Assembly (NCBI GenBank): GCA_028279645.1
Contig: JANQNJ010000136.1
Coordinates: 1 to 45,330, forward strand
DNA: 45,330 nt
From: Thermoplasmatota archaeon
Lineage (GTDB): Archaea > Thermoplasmatota > JAKEGO01 > JANQNJ01
Direction: 5' to 3'
The translations under genes were made by a program, and so were the position numbers. The number at the start of each line of letters is the position of its first letter. Position 1 is the first letter of the stretch. The notes under the pieces were generated by a model. The model did not search any database, was not told the origin of the DNA, and was given only the letters and a program-made list of their open reading frames with translations. Below, one piece after another: positions 1 through 7,246 of the stretch.

Positions 1-2
1 CC

Positions 3-350
3 AGCAGGCTTCCGGGCGATATGCCTCCGACCCCTCCGAGAAGAGAGCCGCCGGCAAGGACGCCGCCCCCACCCCGCCATGTCTCGGATGGCCGCGGACC
101 TTCCGGCCGCTCCCCGCCGCCGCCGTCGCGATTACCAGAGGGCTTCAGGCCCGATGACGCCCGTCCCCCTCCCAAGAGGAAGCGGGCCCCGCCGCCCCCG
201 CCCAAGCTTCCGGGCCGCCGGGAGACGCCGCCCCAGCCCGGAGCCGATCCCGGCTCCAGCATCTGTCCCAGATGCGGCGGGCCAGCAAGGTGGATCGAGT
301 CGTACAGCGGCTGGTTCTGCGACAAGTGCGACCGGTACGTTGACGTCTGA
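3..350 (+). CDS. C-terminal part of a proline-rich protein ending in a zinc ribbon (5' truncated by window)
   Basis: The frame is open to the left edge of the window, with no stop before the first ATG at 21, so this is probably the tail of a longer protein. What is visible is a roughly 75-residue linker rich in proline, arginine and lysine. It is followed by a compact C-terminal zinc ribbon with two CxxC knuckles, CPRCGG and CDKC, at about residues 82-105 counted from the ATG at 21. The ribbon resembles the one ending the NosD-like membrane protein at 23492-27382, which also follows a basic, proline-containing linker. By that analogy the missing part may be a membrane or surface protein with the ribbon in the cytoplasm; this is inference. 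The function is unknown. Confidence 0.6.
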   Translation, partial: SRLPGDMPPTPPRREPPARTPPPPRHVSDGRGPSGRSPPPPSRLPEGFRPDDARPPPKRKRAPPPPPKLPGRRETPPQPGADPGSSICPRCGGPARWIESYSGWFCDKCDRYVDV

Positions 351-470
351 AGCCTTAGACGGAAGATGCTCCTAGGCGGCTCAGATACACCGTTTGTAAC
401 GATGCAGTTAATATTATATATCAGATTGAAAAAAATGATGGGCCAGACAAACAAAACGAATTTACGAAAC

Positions 471-480
471 TGTATAAATA
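471..480 (+). promoter_or_regulatory. TATA box upstream of the winged-helix membrane protein
   Basis: The sequence tgtataaata fits an archaeal TATA box. Its centre is about 31 bases before an ATG at 507, so transcription should begin close to that ATG. The large downstream gene starts only at 590, which leaves a transcribed leader of about 80 bases. A second TATA-like stretch (attatatatc) lies at 412-421. Confidence 0.55.
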
Positions 481-506
481 CGATCCGGCTCCTAACTTGT
501 ACTGAA

Positions 507-593
507 ATGAGGTCGAGATACCGTTCGCTGGGACCCCTGGTTGTCACCGAACCTGTACAAAGGGCGTTCCTCCTGCGGGAGGCCGTCCATTGA
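507..593 (+). CDS. Possible 28-codon leader peptide coupled to the next gene
   Basis: This short reading frame begins with an ATG at the predicted transcription start set by the TATA box at 471-480. Its TGA stop (591-593) overlaps the TTG start (590-592) of the downstream membrane protein. A strong Shine-Dalgarno stretch GGGAGG (577-582) lies inside its end, 7 bases before the TTG. The arrangement suits translational coupling or a regulatory leader peptide. The peptide is basic and resembles nothing I know. It could equally be chance coding in an untranslated leader. Confidence 0.35.
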   Translation: MRSRYRSLGPLVVTEPVQRAFLLREAVH

Positions 594-3436
594 TCATTCG
601 CAATTCTACAGCCGTCCTCGTCGCTGCTACCCTCTTGTTCCTGCTGGTCGTCGCTGCCTCCGCGACGGCGGACTTCATCGATGTCGAGCTGAGCATCGAA
701 GAGTTCGATGACGATGGCGTCGAGAACGATCTCGAGATATACGTATACCGGACGGACGACGAGCCCGCCGAGGGCGCCGAGATCGAGATCGACGAGAAGT
801 ATGTTGGAGACACGGACGAGGACGGCGCCTTTTTCTTGCACGACCTCTCCAAGGGCGACCATATCGTCCATATTCACTATGAGGACGGGGGTAATAAGTA
901 CAATACCGAGTTGAGGTTCGAGATCGAGAACGCTTCGGACGACGATGACAAGGAGTTCTTGATCGAGTTCGAGAAGTATCAGTCGAAGACCGATCCGTAC
1001 CTCTACGATATCGAGATTATCGCTTACCTGGACGACGAACCGGCCCAGTACGTCGACATCTGGTTCTCCGACTTCTACGAGGGCCACACCAACAAGCACG
1101 GCAAGCTGGTCGTATACGACACCAGTATACCCTGGATCATCGAGGCCGAATACGAGGACGGAGACGACTGGTATTACGATTACATACAGTTCTACGAGGG
1201 CCGGGATATGGAATATATCAAGGTCTGGGGCGAGGTGGTCGATGACGAGGGGGACCCCATCGAGGACGCCTTCGTTGATGTCTTTACCGAGTGGACCGAG
1301 GACATGAACCATACCGACGAATATGGGGAGTTCTATGTCGAGGTCGGTCCCGACTGGGCGGATGGTATGTGGGTGATAGCGAACGCGTCGGGATACGACA
1401 ACCACGCCATCTACTATCCAGAGATCGTGGACGAGCTCTGGATAGAGCTCTGGCCCTCCGAGGACGACACCTATATCGACGGACATATCATGGACTGGTG
1501 GACCGAGGAACCGATCGAGAACGCCCTCGTCGAGCTCTATCCGTACACCGACTGGGACTCATACGAGCTGGAGACCGGCGACGACGGGTACTTCGCGATC
1601 GACCTGGAGGGGGATGATTATTGGGTTATGTTCGAGTCATGGAACCACACAGACCTCGAGTTCGACCTATATCTGGAGAACGGTACAGGCTGGACCTTCG
1701 AGATCTACATGGACCACAAGGAGATCTTCCTGGAGGCCTGGATGGACTACAACAGCTCCTACACCCTCTGGGTCCAGGCTTTCCTGGAGTGGGAGCCGCT
1801 GGAGGGAGTCCCGATCTATATCGACGACCTAAAGGCGGGCATGACCGACGAGGACGGTCTCATCGAGATCAATCTGAACGGGTTCGGCGACGAGGCATTC
1901 GTCATCTCCACCTATCTGGACACCGATTCCTTCGCCGGATTGACCACGGACGACCTCCAGGCCCATCTGATGTTCGACCCGGAGGAGGAGGCCGAGTTCT
2001 TCGAGATCGAGGAGTTCGAGTATGCCGGTGGGGTCATCGAATGGGAATACCTCCCCGGCGATGAGGTATGGTTCTCCGTGAACCTCTGGAACAAGCACGG
2101 CCAGGAGTCAGATTTCGAGTTCTTCCTCGAGGACGGCACCTTCGGCATGCTCGAGAACGATACCCTGTGGTTGGAGGGATACGAGAAGGCCCTGGCCGAG
2201 ATCGGTCTGAAGCTCGACGAGGACCTCCGACCCGGTGAGTATACGGTCAACATCGAGGTCGACAGGGCCGGCATCGTTGAGAAGGTGCCGGTGAACATCA
2301 ACGTCAAGGCCCCGAACATCGACATGGCCTTCGACTTCGGCGAAGGCTTCATATCGACATCCTCCGGCGAGAAGATCAAACTTGGAGCATGGGACGACGA
2401 GGACTCATCGGATGGTAAGCCCGGTTCTGCCAGGTCTGAGGCCCGCGAGATCGACACCTCCTATTCGATGACCGTCAAGAACACCGGCCAGCTCAACGAG
2501 ACATTCATCTTCCTGGCCGACAGCGGATATGTTACCATCACGCCTTCGACCCTTCGATTATCACCCGGCCAGTCAAGCGACGTCGATGTCAGCGTGAACG
2601 TCGGAAAAGGAGATTACGACCAGCTTGCCGGCGATACCCTCGATTTCGACATAGCCGTCTCCACCAACAGGACCCAGACCGTCTTCCAGAACCTGAGCTT
2701 CCAGGTCGAGACGGAAGATCTCGGTTATTCGGGCAGCAGCAGCGTCCCGACGCCGTTCTACAAGACACCGTGGTTCGGCGTTATAATCGGCCTGAGCCTC
2801 GCCCTGTTCGGCTTCGTCCTGATGGGAGGCGAGGTCGCCCTGCTAGCATTCATCATCATGCTCCTCCCCTTGTACGCCAGGATCTCGGGAGAGAAGATCC
2901 TCGACAACGAGATCCGCGGTATGATCCGCGGATACATCATTGCGAATCCCGGGGACCATTACAGCTCCATAAAGAGAAATCTCGACCTCAAGAACGGGAC
3001 CCTGGCGTACCATTTACGGGTCCTGGAGAGGGAGGGCATCGTCCGTTCGACCAGGGAGGGCCGCTTCAGGCGGTTCTACATCGTCGGACAGCCCGTGGAG
3101 AAACCTACCGGCATTCCCCAGCTCTCTCCGTTCCAGAACAAGCTGCTCAGGCTGATCGAGAGGGATCCGGGCCTCACGCAGAAGGATATTTGCAGGACCA
3201 CCCGGAAGAAGCAGCAGCTGATCAACTATCACATACACAAGCTCAGGGACCTTGGCTTCATAACGCTGAAGAGATCGGGCCGCGAGACCCTGATCCACCC
3301 CGTCGAGGCAAAGGAGCCGTTCTCCTACTGCCCCTACTGCGAGGCCAAGCTGGAGCTTCCCAAGACCCCGAAGATCTGTCCCTACTGCGGCGAGAGGCTG
3401 AACCAGGAGCCGGACGGCCCGGAGGGGGATTTCTAG
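590..3436 (+). CDS. Membrane-anchored winged-helix protein with secreted repeat domain and C-terminal zinc ribbon
   Basis: The start is TTG, chosen because GGGAGG sits 7 bases upstream and the product then begins with a clean signal peptide (residues 1-27). Residues about 30-700 are acidic and aromatic-rich. They contain repeated beta-sandwich units like carboxypeptidase-regulatory/Ig-like domains, with recurring G-x-TDEDG-type turns, and then a stretch of the alpha-galactosidase NEW3/CARDB-like kind ending near residue 710. Two closely spaced membrane helices follow at about 725-770. The cytoplasmic part holds two winged-helix domains (about 772-825 and 845-905) of the ArsR/MarR-like type. 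It ends in a zinc ribbon with CPYC and CPYCG knuckles. The topology suggests a one-component transmembrane transcription regulator sensing surface events; this is inferred from architecture alone. The ligand and DNA targets are unknown. Confidence 0.8.
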   Translation: MIIRNSTAVLVAATLLFLLVVAASATADFIDVELSIEEFDDDGVENDLEIYVYRTDDEPAEGAEIEIDEKYVGDTDEDGAFFLHDLSKGDHIVHIHYEDGGNKYNTELRFEIENASDDDDKEFLIEFEKYQSKTDPYLYDIEIIAYLDDEPAQYVDIWFSDFYEGHTNKHGKLVVYDTSIPWIIEAEYEDGDDWYYDYIQFYEGRDMEYIKVWGEVVDDEGDPIEDAFVDVFTEWTEDMNHTDEYGEFYVEVGPDWADGMWVIANASGYDNHAIYYPEIVDELWIELWPSEDDTYIDGHIMDWWTEEPIENALVELYPYTDWDSYELETGDDGYFAIDLEGDDYWVMFESWNHTDLEFDLYLENGTGWTFEIYMDHKEIFLEAWMDYNSSYTLWVQAFLEWEPLEGVPIYIDDLKAGMTDEDGLIEINLNGFGDEAFVISTYLDTDSFAGLTTDDLQAHLMFDPEEEAEFFEIEEFEYAGGVIEWEYLPGDEVWFSVNLWNKHGQESDFEFFLEDGTFGMLENDTLWLEGYEKALAEIGLKLDEDLRPGEYTVNIEVDRAGIVEKVPVNINVKAPNIDMAFDFGEGFISTSSGEKIKLGAWDDEDSSDGKPGSARSEAREIDTSYSMTVKNTGQLNETFIFLADSGYVTITPSTLRLSPGQSSDVDVSVNVGKGDYDQLAGDTLDFDIAVSTNRTQTVFQNLSFQVETEDLGYSGSSSVPTPFYKTPWFGVIIGLSLALFGFVLMGGEVALLAFIIMLLPLYARISGEKILDNEIRGMIRGYIIANPGDHYSSIKRNLDLKNGTLAYHLRVLEREGIVRSTREGRFRRFYIVGQPVEKPTGIPQLSPFQNKLLRLIERDPGLTQKDICRTTRKKQQLINYHIHKLRDLGFITLKRSGRETLIHPVEAKEPFSYCPYCEAKLELPKTPKICPYCGERLNQEPDGPEGDF

Positions 3437-3512
3437 ACGTTCCGGACCCCGTTCGAGAGCGCCTCTGCACCTCATAACGATGATATCCGAGATACCCACA
3501 TTTCCACTGGAA

Positions 3513-3522
3513 ACTTTATAAA
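3513..3522 (+). promoter_or_regulatory. TATA box of the PAN gene
   Basis: The sequence actttataaa is a near-ideal archaeal TATA element. It predicts a transcription start near 3543 and an untranslated leader of about 35 bases before the GTG start at 3580. Confidence 0.6.
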
Positions 3523-3579
3523 CCAGGAGCGATATTGCTTATTTCCTAGTGGGATGCGAGGCTCCCTGGATGTGATATA

Positions 3580-4803
3580 GTGGCAGACATCGACCTGGAC
3601 AAGGACTTCGGTTATTCCGGCATAGAGCGGATACCGACCATCGACGACCAGAAGGAACGCCAGGACGCCCTGATCAAGCTCGAGATCGAGAAGAAGAAGC
3701 TCGAGCGCGAGGTCCTGAGGCTCCAGGACGTCGTTCTGCAGCTCAACAGGGAGAACCAGAGGCTCAAGAACGAGCTGAAGCAGTTCCGGACGCCACCCCA
3801 GCTTGTCGGGACAATCGTGGACCTGCTCCACAACGGCAGGGCCCTTGTCAAGAACGGCACCGGCCAGACCTTCCTCGTATCGCTTTCCACCGAACTATCG
3901 ACCAAGACGCTCCAGGAGGGCGACCAGGTCTCCATGGACCGGAACAACCTCACTATCATCGATGTCCTACCTTCGTCCAAGGACCCGATAATCTCCGCTG
4001 CCGAGATTATCGAGAAGCCCACTGTGACCTACGAAGACATAGGCGGTCTGGAGGAACAGATCGTGGAGATCAAGGAGGCCGTGGAGCTTCCGCTGATCTC
4101 GCCACATCTGTTCGAGGAGGTAGGGATCAGGCCCCCGAAGGGCATTCTTCTCATAGGCCCGCCCGGTACCGGCAAGACGCTCCTGGCCAAGGCCGTGGCC
4201 AACACCACCGAGGCATCCTTCATCCGCCTTGTCGGCTCGGAGCTCGTTCAGAAGTTCATCGGCGAGGGCGGCAGACTCGTCCGCGAGCTGTTCCAGCTCG
4301 CCAAGGAGAAGCGCCCGGCCATCATATTCATCGACGAGATCGACGCCATCGGCGCCCGCCGCCTGAGCATGGACACGACCGGCGACAGGGAGGTCCAGAG
4401 GACGCTCATGCAGCTGCTCGCAGAGATGGACGGATTCGATCCCCTCAACAACATCTCGATCATCGCGGCCACCAACCGCCTGGACATCATCGACGAGGCC
4501 CTTCTGAGGCCCGGAAGGTTCGACAGGATCATCGAGATCGATCTGCCGGACAGGAAGGGCATCGAGGCGATCCTCGACATCCACACCAGGACGATGTCCA
4601 TCGGCAAGGGCGTTGACATCCCGAAGCTGGCCAAGGACATAGAGGGCGCTACGGGGGCCGACATCGCCGCCATCTGCATGGAGGCCGGCATGTTCGCCAT
4701 CCGCGACGACAGGACCAAGGTCAAGATGAAGGACTTCAAGAAGGCCATCGACAAGTACCTGAAGAAGGAGAAGATGTGCGAGGACGACCGGATGTTCCAT
4801 TGA
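3580..4803 (+). CDS. pan: Proteasome-activating nucleotidase PAN
   Basis: PAN is the archaeal homologue of the 19S Rpt ATPases. It unfolds substrates and threads them into the 20S proteasome in the cytoplasm. The 407-residue length is normal. Residues 20-70 form the N-terminal coiled coil and about 72-130 the OB-fold. The AAA+ module has Walker A GPPGTGKT at 193-200, Walker B IIFIDEID around 248-255, and a clear AAA arginine-finger region (LLRPGRFDR). The C-terminus ends MFH, a phenylalanine version of the HbYX motif that docks into the proteasome alpha ring. The GTG start is preceded by TGTGAT with a 3-base spacer, matching the start signal of other genes here. It is monocistronic and convergent with the heliorhodopsin gene. 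The identification is secure. Confidence 0.97.
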   Translation: MADIDLDKDFGYSGIERIPTIDDQKERQDALIKLEIEKKKLEREVLRLQDVVLQLNRENQRLKNELKQFRTPPQLVGTIVDLLHNGRALVKNGTGQTFLVSLSTELSTKTLQEGDQVSMDRNNLTIIDVLPSSKDPIISAAEIIEKPTVTYEDIGGLEEQIVEIKEAVELPLISPHLFEEVGIRPPKGILLIGPPGTGKTLLAKAVANTTEASFIRLVGSELVQKFIGEGGRLVRELFQLAKEKRPAIIFIDEIDAIGARRLSMDTTGDREVQRTLMQLLAEMDGFDPLNNISIIAATNRLDIIDEALLRPGRFDRIIEIDLPDRKGIEAILDIHTRTMSIGKGVDIPKLAKDIEGATGADIAAICMEAGMFAIRDDRTKVKMKDFKKAIDKYLKKEKMCEDDRMFH

Positions 4804-4866
4804 GGGCGTCCACTCTCCCATCAGGCCTAGGTCTCTGATATCATAACGATTGCTGCATTATAGCTT

Positions 4867-4905
4867 CAAGCTTTTTCCCGGCAAGAGCTCTAGATCACTT
4901 CTTTT
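4867..4905 (+). terminator. T-rich 3' region downstream of PAN
   Basis: The gap between the convergent PAN and heliorhodopsin genes contains two pyrimidine/T tracts on the plus strand, one in caagctttttccc and one in acttctttta. Archaeal terminators are typically T-runs of this kind without a required hairpin. Nothing else is recognisable in the gap (4804-4937). Confidence 0.25.
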
Positions 4906-4937
4906 AGACGGTTATTGGGGATTCTCTGGGCTGTTGC

Positions 4938-5726
4938 TCAATTAGGCTGCAGCGTTCCGGCGAACACCTGCCAGGCCAGAGCACTCTTGGCCACCAGGCT
5001 GAGTATGATGTACATCCTCTCACCGTAGAGATAATCCTTCCACTTCCCCCACTTCCTGTACTGAAGGAACATGTTCAGGGCGAAGCAGTTGAAGAAGACG
5101 CCGATGGACAGGTAGATCCAGTAGACGAAATCGGGCGGACCGCCCTCCCCGCCCCCCGCCCCCAGGAGGTGGATGGCTATGACTATCCAGGGCAGGATCC
5201 CGGCGATGCAGCCGAAGATGAACGGCCTCCAGTCGACCTTCTTCCTTCTCTGGTTCGCTATCTCCATGATCAGGCCGAATACGATCATGGTCGCGTTGGC
5301 GAAGAACAGCAGGAGAAGTGTGCCGCCGTCGTAGATCCCCACCAGCATGGCGATGAGGACGATCATCAGGGAGGCGCTCAGTGAGTATTCGTACCATCTG
5401 TACGGGTTCATACCCTTCCGTAGGTTCTTCTCGTAGCGCTCCGAGAGGGTGGTGGCGATGAGGAAGTGGGCGATCGCCGACATGAAAAGGAACAGGGCCA
5501 CCAGGGGTCCGAACCTGACGTCGATGATCGTCACCGTCTGGGATTCCAGCGCCTGGGTGGCCTCGTTGAACTTCAGGAAGCTCCTGGTAATCGGCAATGT
5601 GAAATCGTTGCTCAGGCCGAGCATGAGGGCTCCCTGGAGAGCGTGCAGCATTCCCATGACCAGGTTGAACCGCTTCAGACCGGTGAAACGCCTGCTTTCA
5701 TCGATGTGTCTGATAGACCGCTTCAT
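4938..5726 (-). CDS. Heliorhodopsin
   Basis: This is a retinal-binding seven-helix membrane protein of the heliorhodopsin family, which differs from type-1 rhodopsins by having its N-terminus in the cytoplasm. Numbered from the ATG at 5726, the Schiff-base lysine is K247 in helix 7 (LSLVAKSALAWQVF), the counterion glutamate is E113 (RWYEYSLSASLM), and the two conserved pocket histidines are H28 and H87. These spacings match the K241, E107, H23 and H80 of the founding family member. The ORF track begins at a GTG 24 bases earlier, but the ATG has AGTGAT three bases upstream and gives the usual length of about 262 residues. The family's function is unsettled; signalling or transporter regulation has been proposed. 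No retinal biosynthesis gene is visible in this window. Confidence 0.93.
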   Translation of the reverse strand: MKRSIRHIDESRRFTGLKRFNLVMGMLHALQGALMLGLSNDFTLPITRSFLKFNEATQALESQTVTIIDVRFGPLVALFLFMSAIAHFLIATTLSERYEKNLRKGMNPYRWYEYSLSASLMIVLIAMLVGIYDGGTLLLLFFANATMIVFGLIMEIANQRRKKVDWRPFIFGCIAGILPWIVIAIHLLGAGGGEGGPPDFVYWIYLSIGVFFNCFALNMFLQYRKWGKWKDYLYGERMYIILSLVAKSALAWQVFAGTLQPN

Positions 5727-5792
5727 TATATCACTTTCCGGCCGTCCCACCCATGCGGGGACGGTCTCTCTACGGTTAACGATGGTCTCTGA

Positions 5793-5803
5793 ACCTTTAA
5801 AAA
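5793..5803 (-). promoter_or_regulatory. TATA-like element of the heliorhodopsin gene
   Basis: On the minus strand tttttaaaggt lies about 70 bases before the chosen ATG (5726), which predicts a leader of roughly 45 bases. The heliorhodopsin therefore appears to have its own promoter, separate from the AMMECR1/TraB-like pair upstream. Confidence 0.45.
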
Positions 5804-5846
5804 GAACGCCTAATAAGGCCCGGGGCCGCGAACCACGTTCGATCGA

Positions 5847-6581
5847 TCAATCATCCTTCGAACCCAGATGCTTCAGTATCCCCTCTGCACGCTGCAGTTC
5901 CACCACCACCATGATCCGCTTGTATCCACCGGATAGCTGCTTAAGCTTGTGCGCAACGTAGTGCTCCCTGCGTTTCTCCAGGTTCGCATAGCCCTTGACC
6001 TTGTTCACCGTCCGATCCCACTCGATGACGAAATCCTCAGGCGTTTCGGCCTGAAAGCGCTTCCTTCTCAGCCTCTTCTGGCGTACCGAATGGCGGATCA
6101 GGTCGCTGGCTCTCACCGCATCTACGTACATGTCGGCATAGTCGACCTCGTTCATGTCCACCGCACGCGCCGGGATCCCCTTCTTCCTGGCCAGACGGAG
6201 CGCGACCATCAGGTCCGGTGGCGGGAGCTTGACCCTCCCGAACCTGGAGAGCTTGTCGGAATAGATCCTCTCGTAGTTGCTCATACTGTCGTCCAGGTGC
6301 TCCTCGAGGTCGTATTCCTCCTCATCCTCGTAGTATTCCTCCTCCTCGTCGTCCTCATCGGCCTCTTCATCCCCCCATTCCATGTCGAAACCGGGCTTCC
6401 AGCCCTCTATCAGGGCATGGAGCCCCTTCAACTCCTCCGGCGATATCTGGAGGGCCACGAGGTCGGGATCGACCTCGTTGATGATCTTCCTAAGCCTGGG
6501 TCCTTCGCTGACCAGGCCTCTGACCGTGCCTACGACGGTAATTTCCGTATCCTCAACCACCACTTTCTCGGAGAACGTCAC
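5847..6581 (-). CDS. TraB/PrgY-like protein lacking the family's GxxH motifs
   Basis: The ends of this 244-residue protein fit the TraB/Tiki-like fold. The N-terminus has a beta strand and turn (ITVVGT) followed by a helix and PDLVALQIS. The C-terminus has an RREHYVAHKL helix, a hydrophobic strand (IMVVVELQ) and AEGILKHL. In typical members the first strand leads into GTxH and the last into GxGH. Here these read GTVRG and VVELQ, so both histidines are gone. An acidic insertion dominated by Glu, Asp and Tyr occupies residues 71-98. The membrane segments seen in many archaeal TraB proteins are absent. The start is GTG with GGTGAT three bases upstream. It lies 24 bases after AMMECR1 and is probably co-transcribed. 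The family call is by motif only and the function is unknown. Confidence 0.55.
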   Translation of the reverse strand: MTFSEKVVVEDTEITVVGTVRGLVSEGPRLRKIINEVDPDLVALQISPEELKGLHALIEGWKPGFDMEWGDEEADEDDEEEEYYEDEEEYDLEEHLDDSMSNYERIYSDKLSRFGRVKLPPPDLMVALRLARKKGIPARAVDMNEVDYADMYVDAVRASDLIRHSVRQKRLRRKRFQAETPEDFVIEWDRTVNKVKGYANLEKRREHYVAHKLKQLSGGYKRIMVVVELQRAEGILKHLGSKDD

Positions 6582-6605
6582 AATATCACCAAAAAGAGGG
6601 GAATT

Positions 6606-7214
6606 CTATTGGCCTATCTCCCGTCTGACGACCTCTCCTCCAGGCTCCGTTTCGGCGAAAACGGTGGCTGAGAAACGCAGGAACTTCGTTCTTCCGTCCC
6701 TCCAGGAGTCGGGTTGGAGCTCCGCCTTCATACAGGTATGGGACAGGAACGTCTTGGCATCCCAGTTGTAATCGGTCGCAACCTGGGGCAGCAGAAGCCC
6801 TCTGTGGTATCCACTCTCTGCGATAAGACCGTCCCTTCCGATGACGATCTCGTTCGCGTAGTTGTCAGGCCCTCCAGGTATCGGTTCGGGCGGAGTGAGA
6901 ATCGAGACCTCGATGACGACGTTGGCCAGTTCGGCCGGGTCCAGAGGCGGGAACCTAGGGTCCCTCGTGGCGCTCTGGCCGACCTCCATGATGACCTTCT
7001 TCAATGGATAGACCGGCTCTATATAGCCTATGCAGCCCCGGAGATCGTCGGATGGATGGGTGTTTATTGTGACAAAAGCGCCATAATGGTCGTCGAAGAG
7101 CTCCGGAAGGCCTCCTGCAAGGGCATCACTGTCGATCCTGCCGGTCCTCGTGAACTCCTCCACAACGCTTCTGGCCAGTCTCACGGCCCTCTCGCCCACG
7201 TCCAGGTCGATCAT
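6606..7214 (-). CDS. AMMECR1 family protein
   Basis: This is a 202-residue member of the conserved AMMECR1 family found in archaea, bacteria and eukaryotes. The diagnostic LRGCIGY motif is at residues 58-64. It is followed by the conserved SATRDPRFPPL stretch and the C-terminal LLLPQVATDYNWDAKTFLSHTCMKAEL region. The molecular function is not firmly established; the conserved cysteine motif suggests catalysis. The ATG start is about 27 bases from a TATA box, so the message should be leaderless. The gene is followed at 24 bases by the TraB-like gene, and the two probably form one operon. Confidence 0.93.
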   Translation of the reverse strand: MIDLDVGERAVRLARSVVEEFTRTGRIDSDALAGGLPELFDDHYGAFVTINTHPSDDLRGCIGYIEPVYPLKKVIMEVGQSATRDPRFPPLDPAELANVVIEVSILTPPEPIPGGPDNYANEIVIGRDGLIAESGYHRGLLLPQVATDYNWDAKTFLSHTCMKAELQPDSWRDGRTKFLRFSATVFAETEPGGEVVRREIGQ

Positions 7215-7236
7215 GCTCCGGAAATCCGCCGTCGCC

Positions 7237-7246
7237 CTATTTAATC
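7237..7246 (-). promoter_or_regulatory. TATA box of AMMECR1 (leaderless)
   Basis: On the minus strand gattaaatag is centred about 27 bases before the AMMECR1 ATG, the spacing expected for a leaderless transcript. It overlaps the last codons of the upstream archaeosortase gene. Confidence 0.6.

Noticed and set aside
366-506. Upstream part of the 75-residue ORF 366-593
   Set aside because: It crosses the TATA box at 471-480, so it is unlikely to be transcribed as one unit; only the part from 507 is kept as a possible leader peptide.
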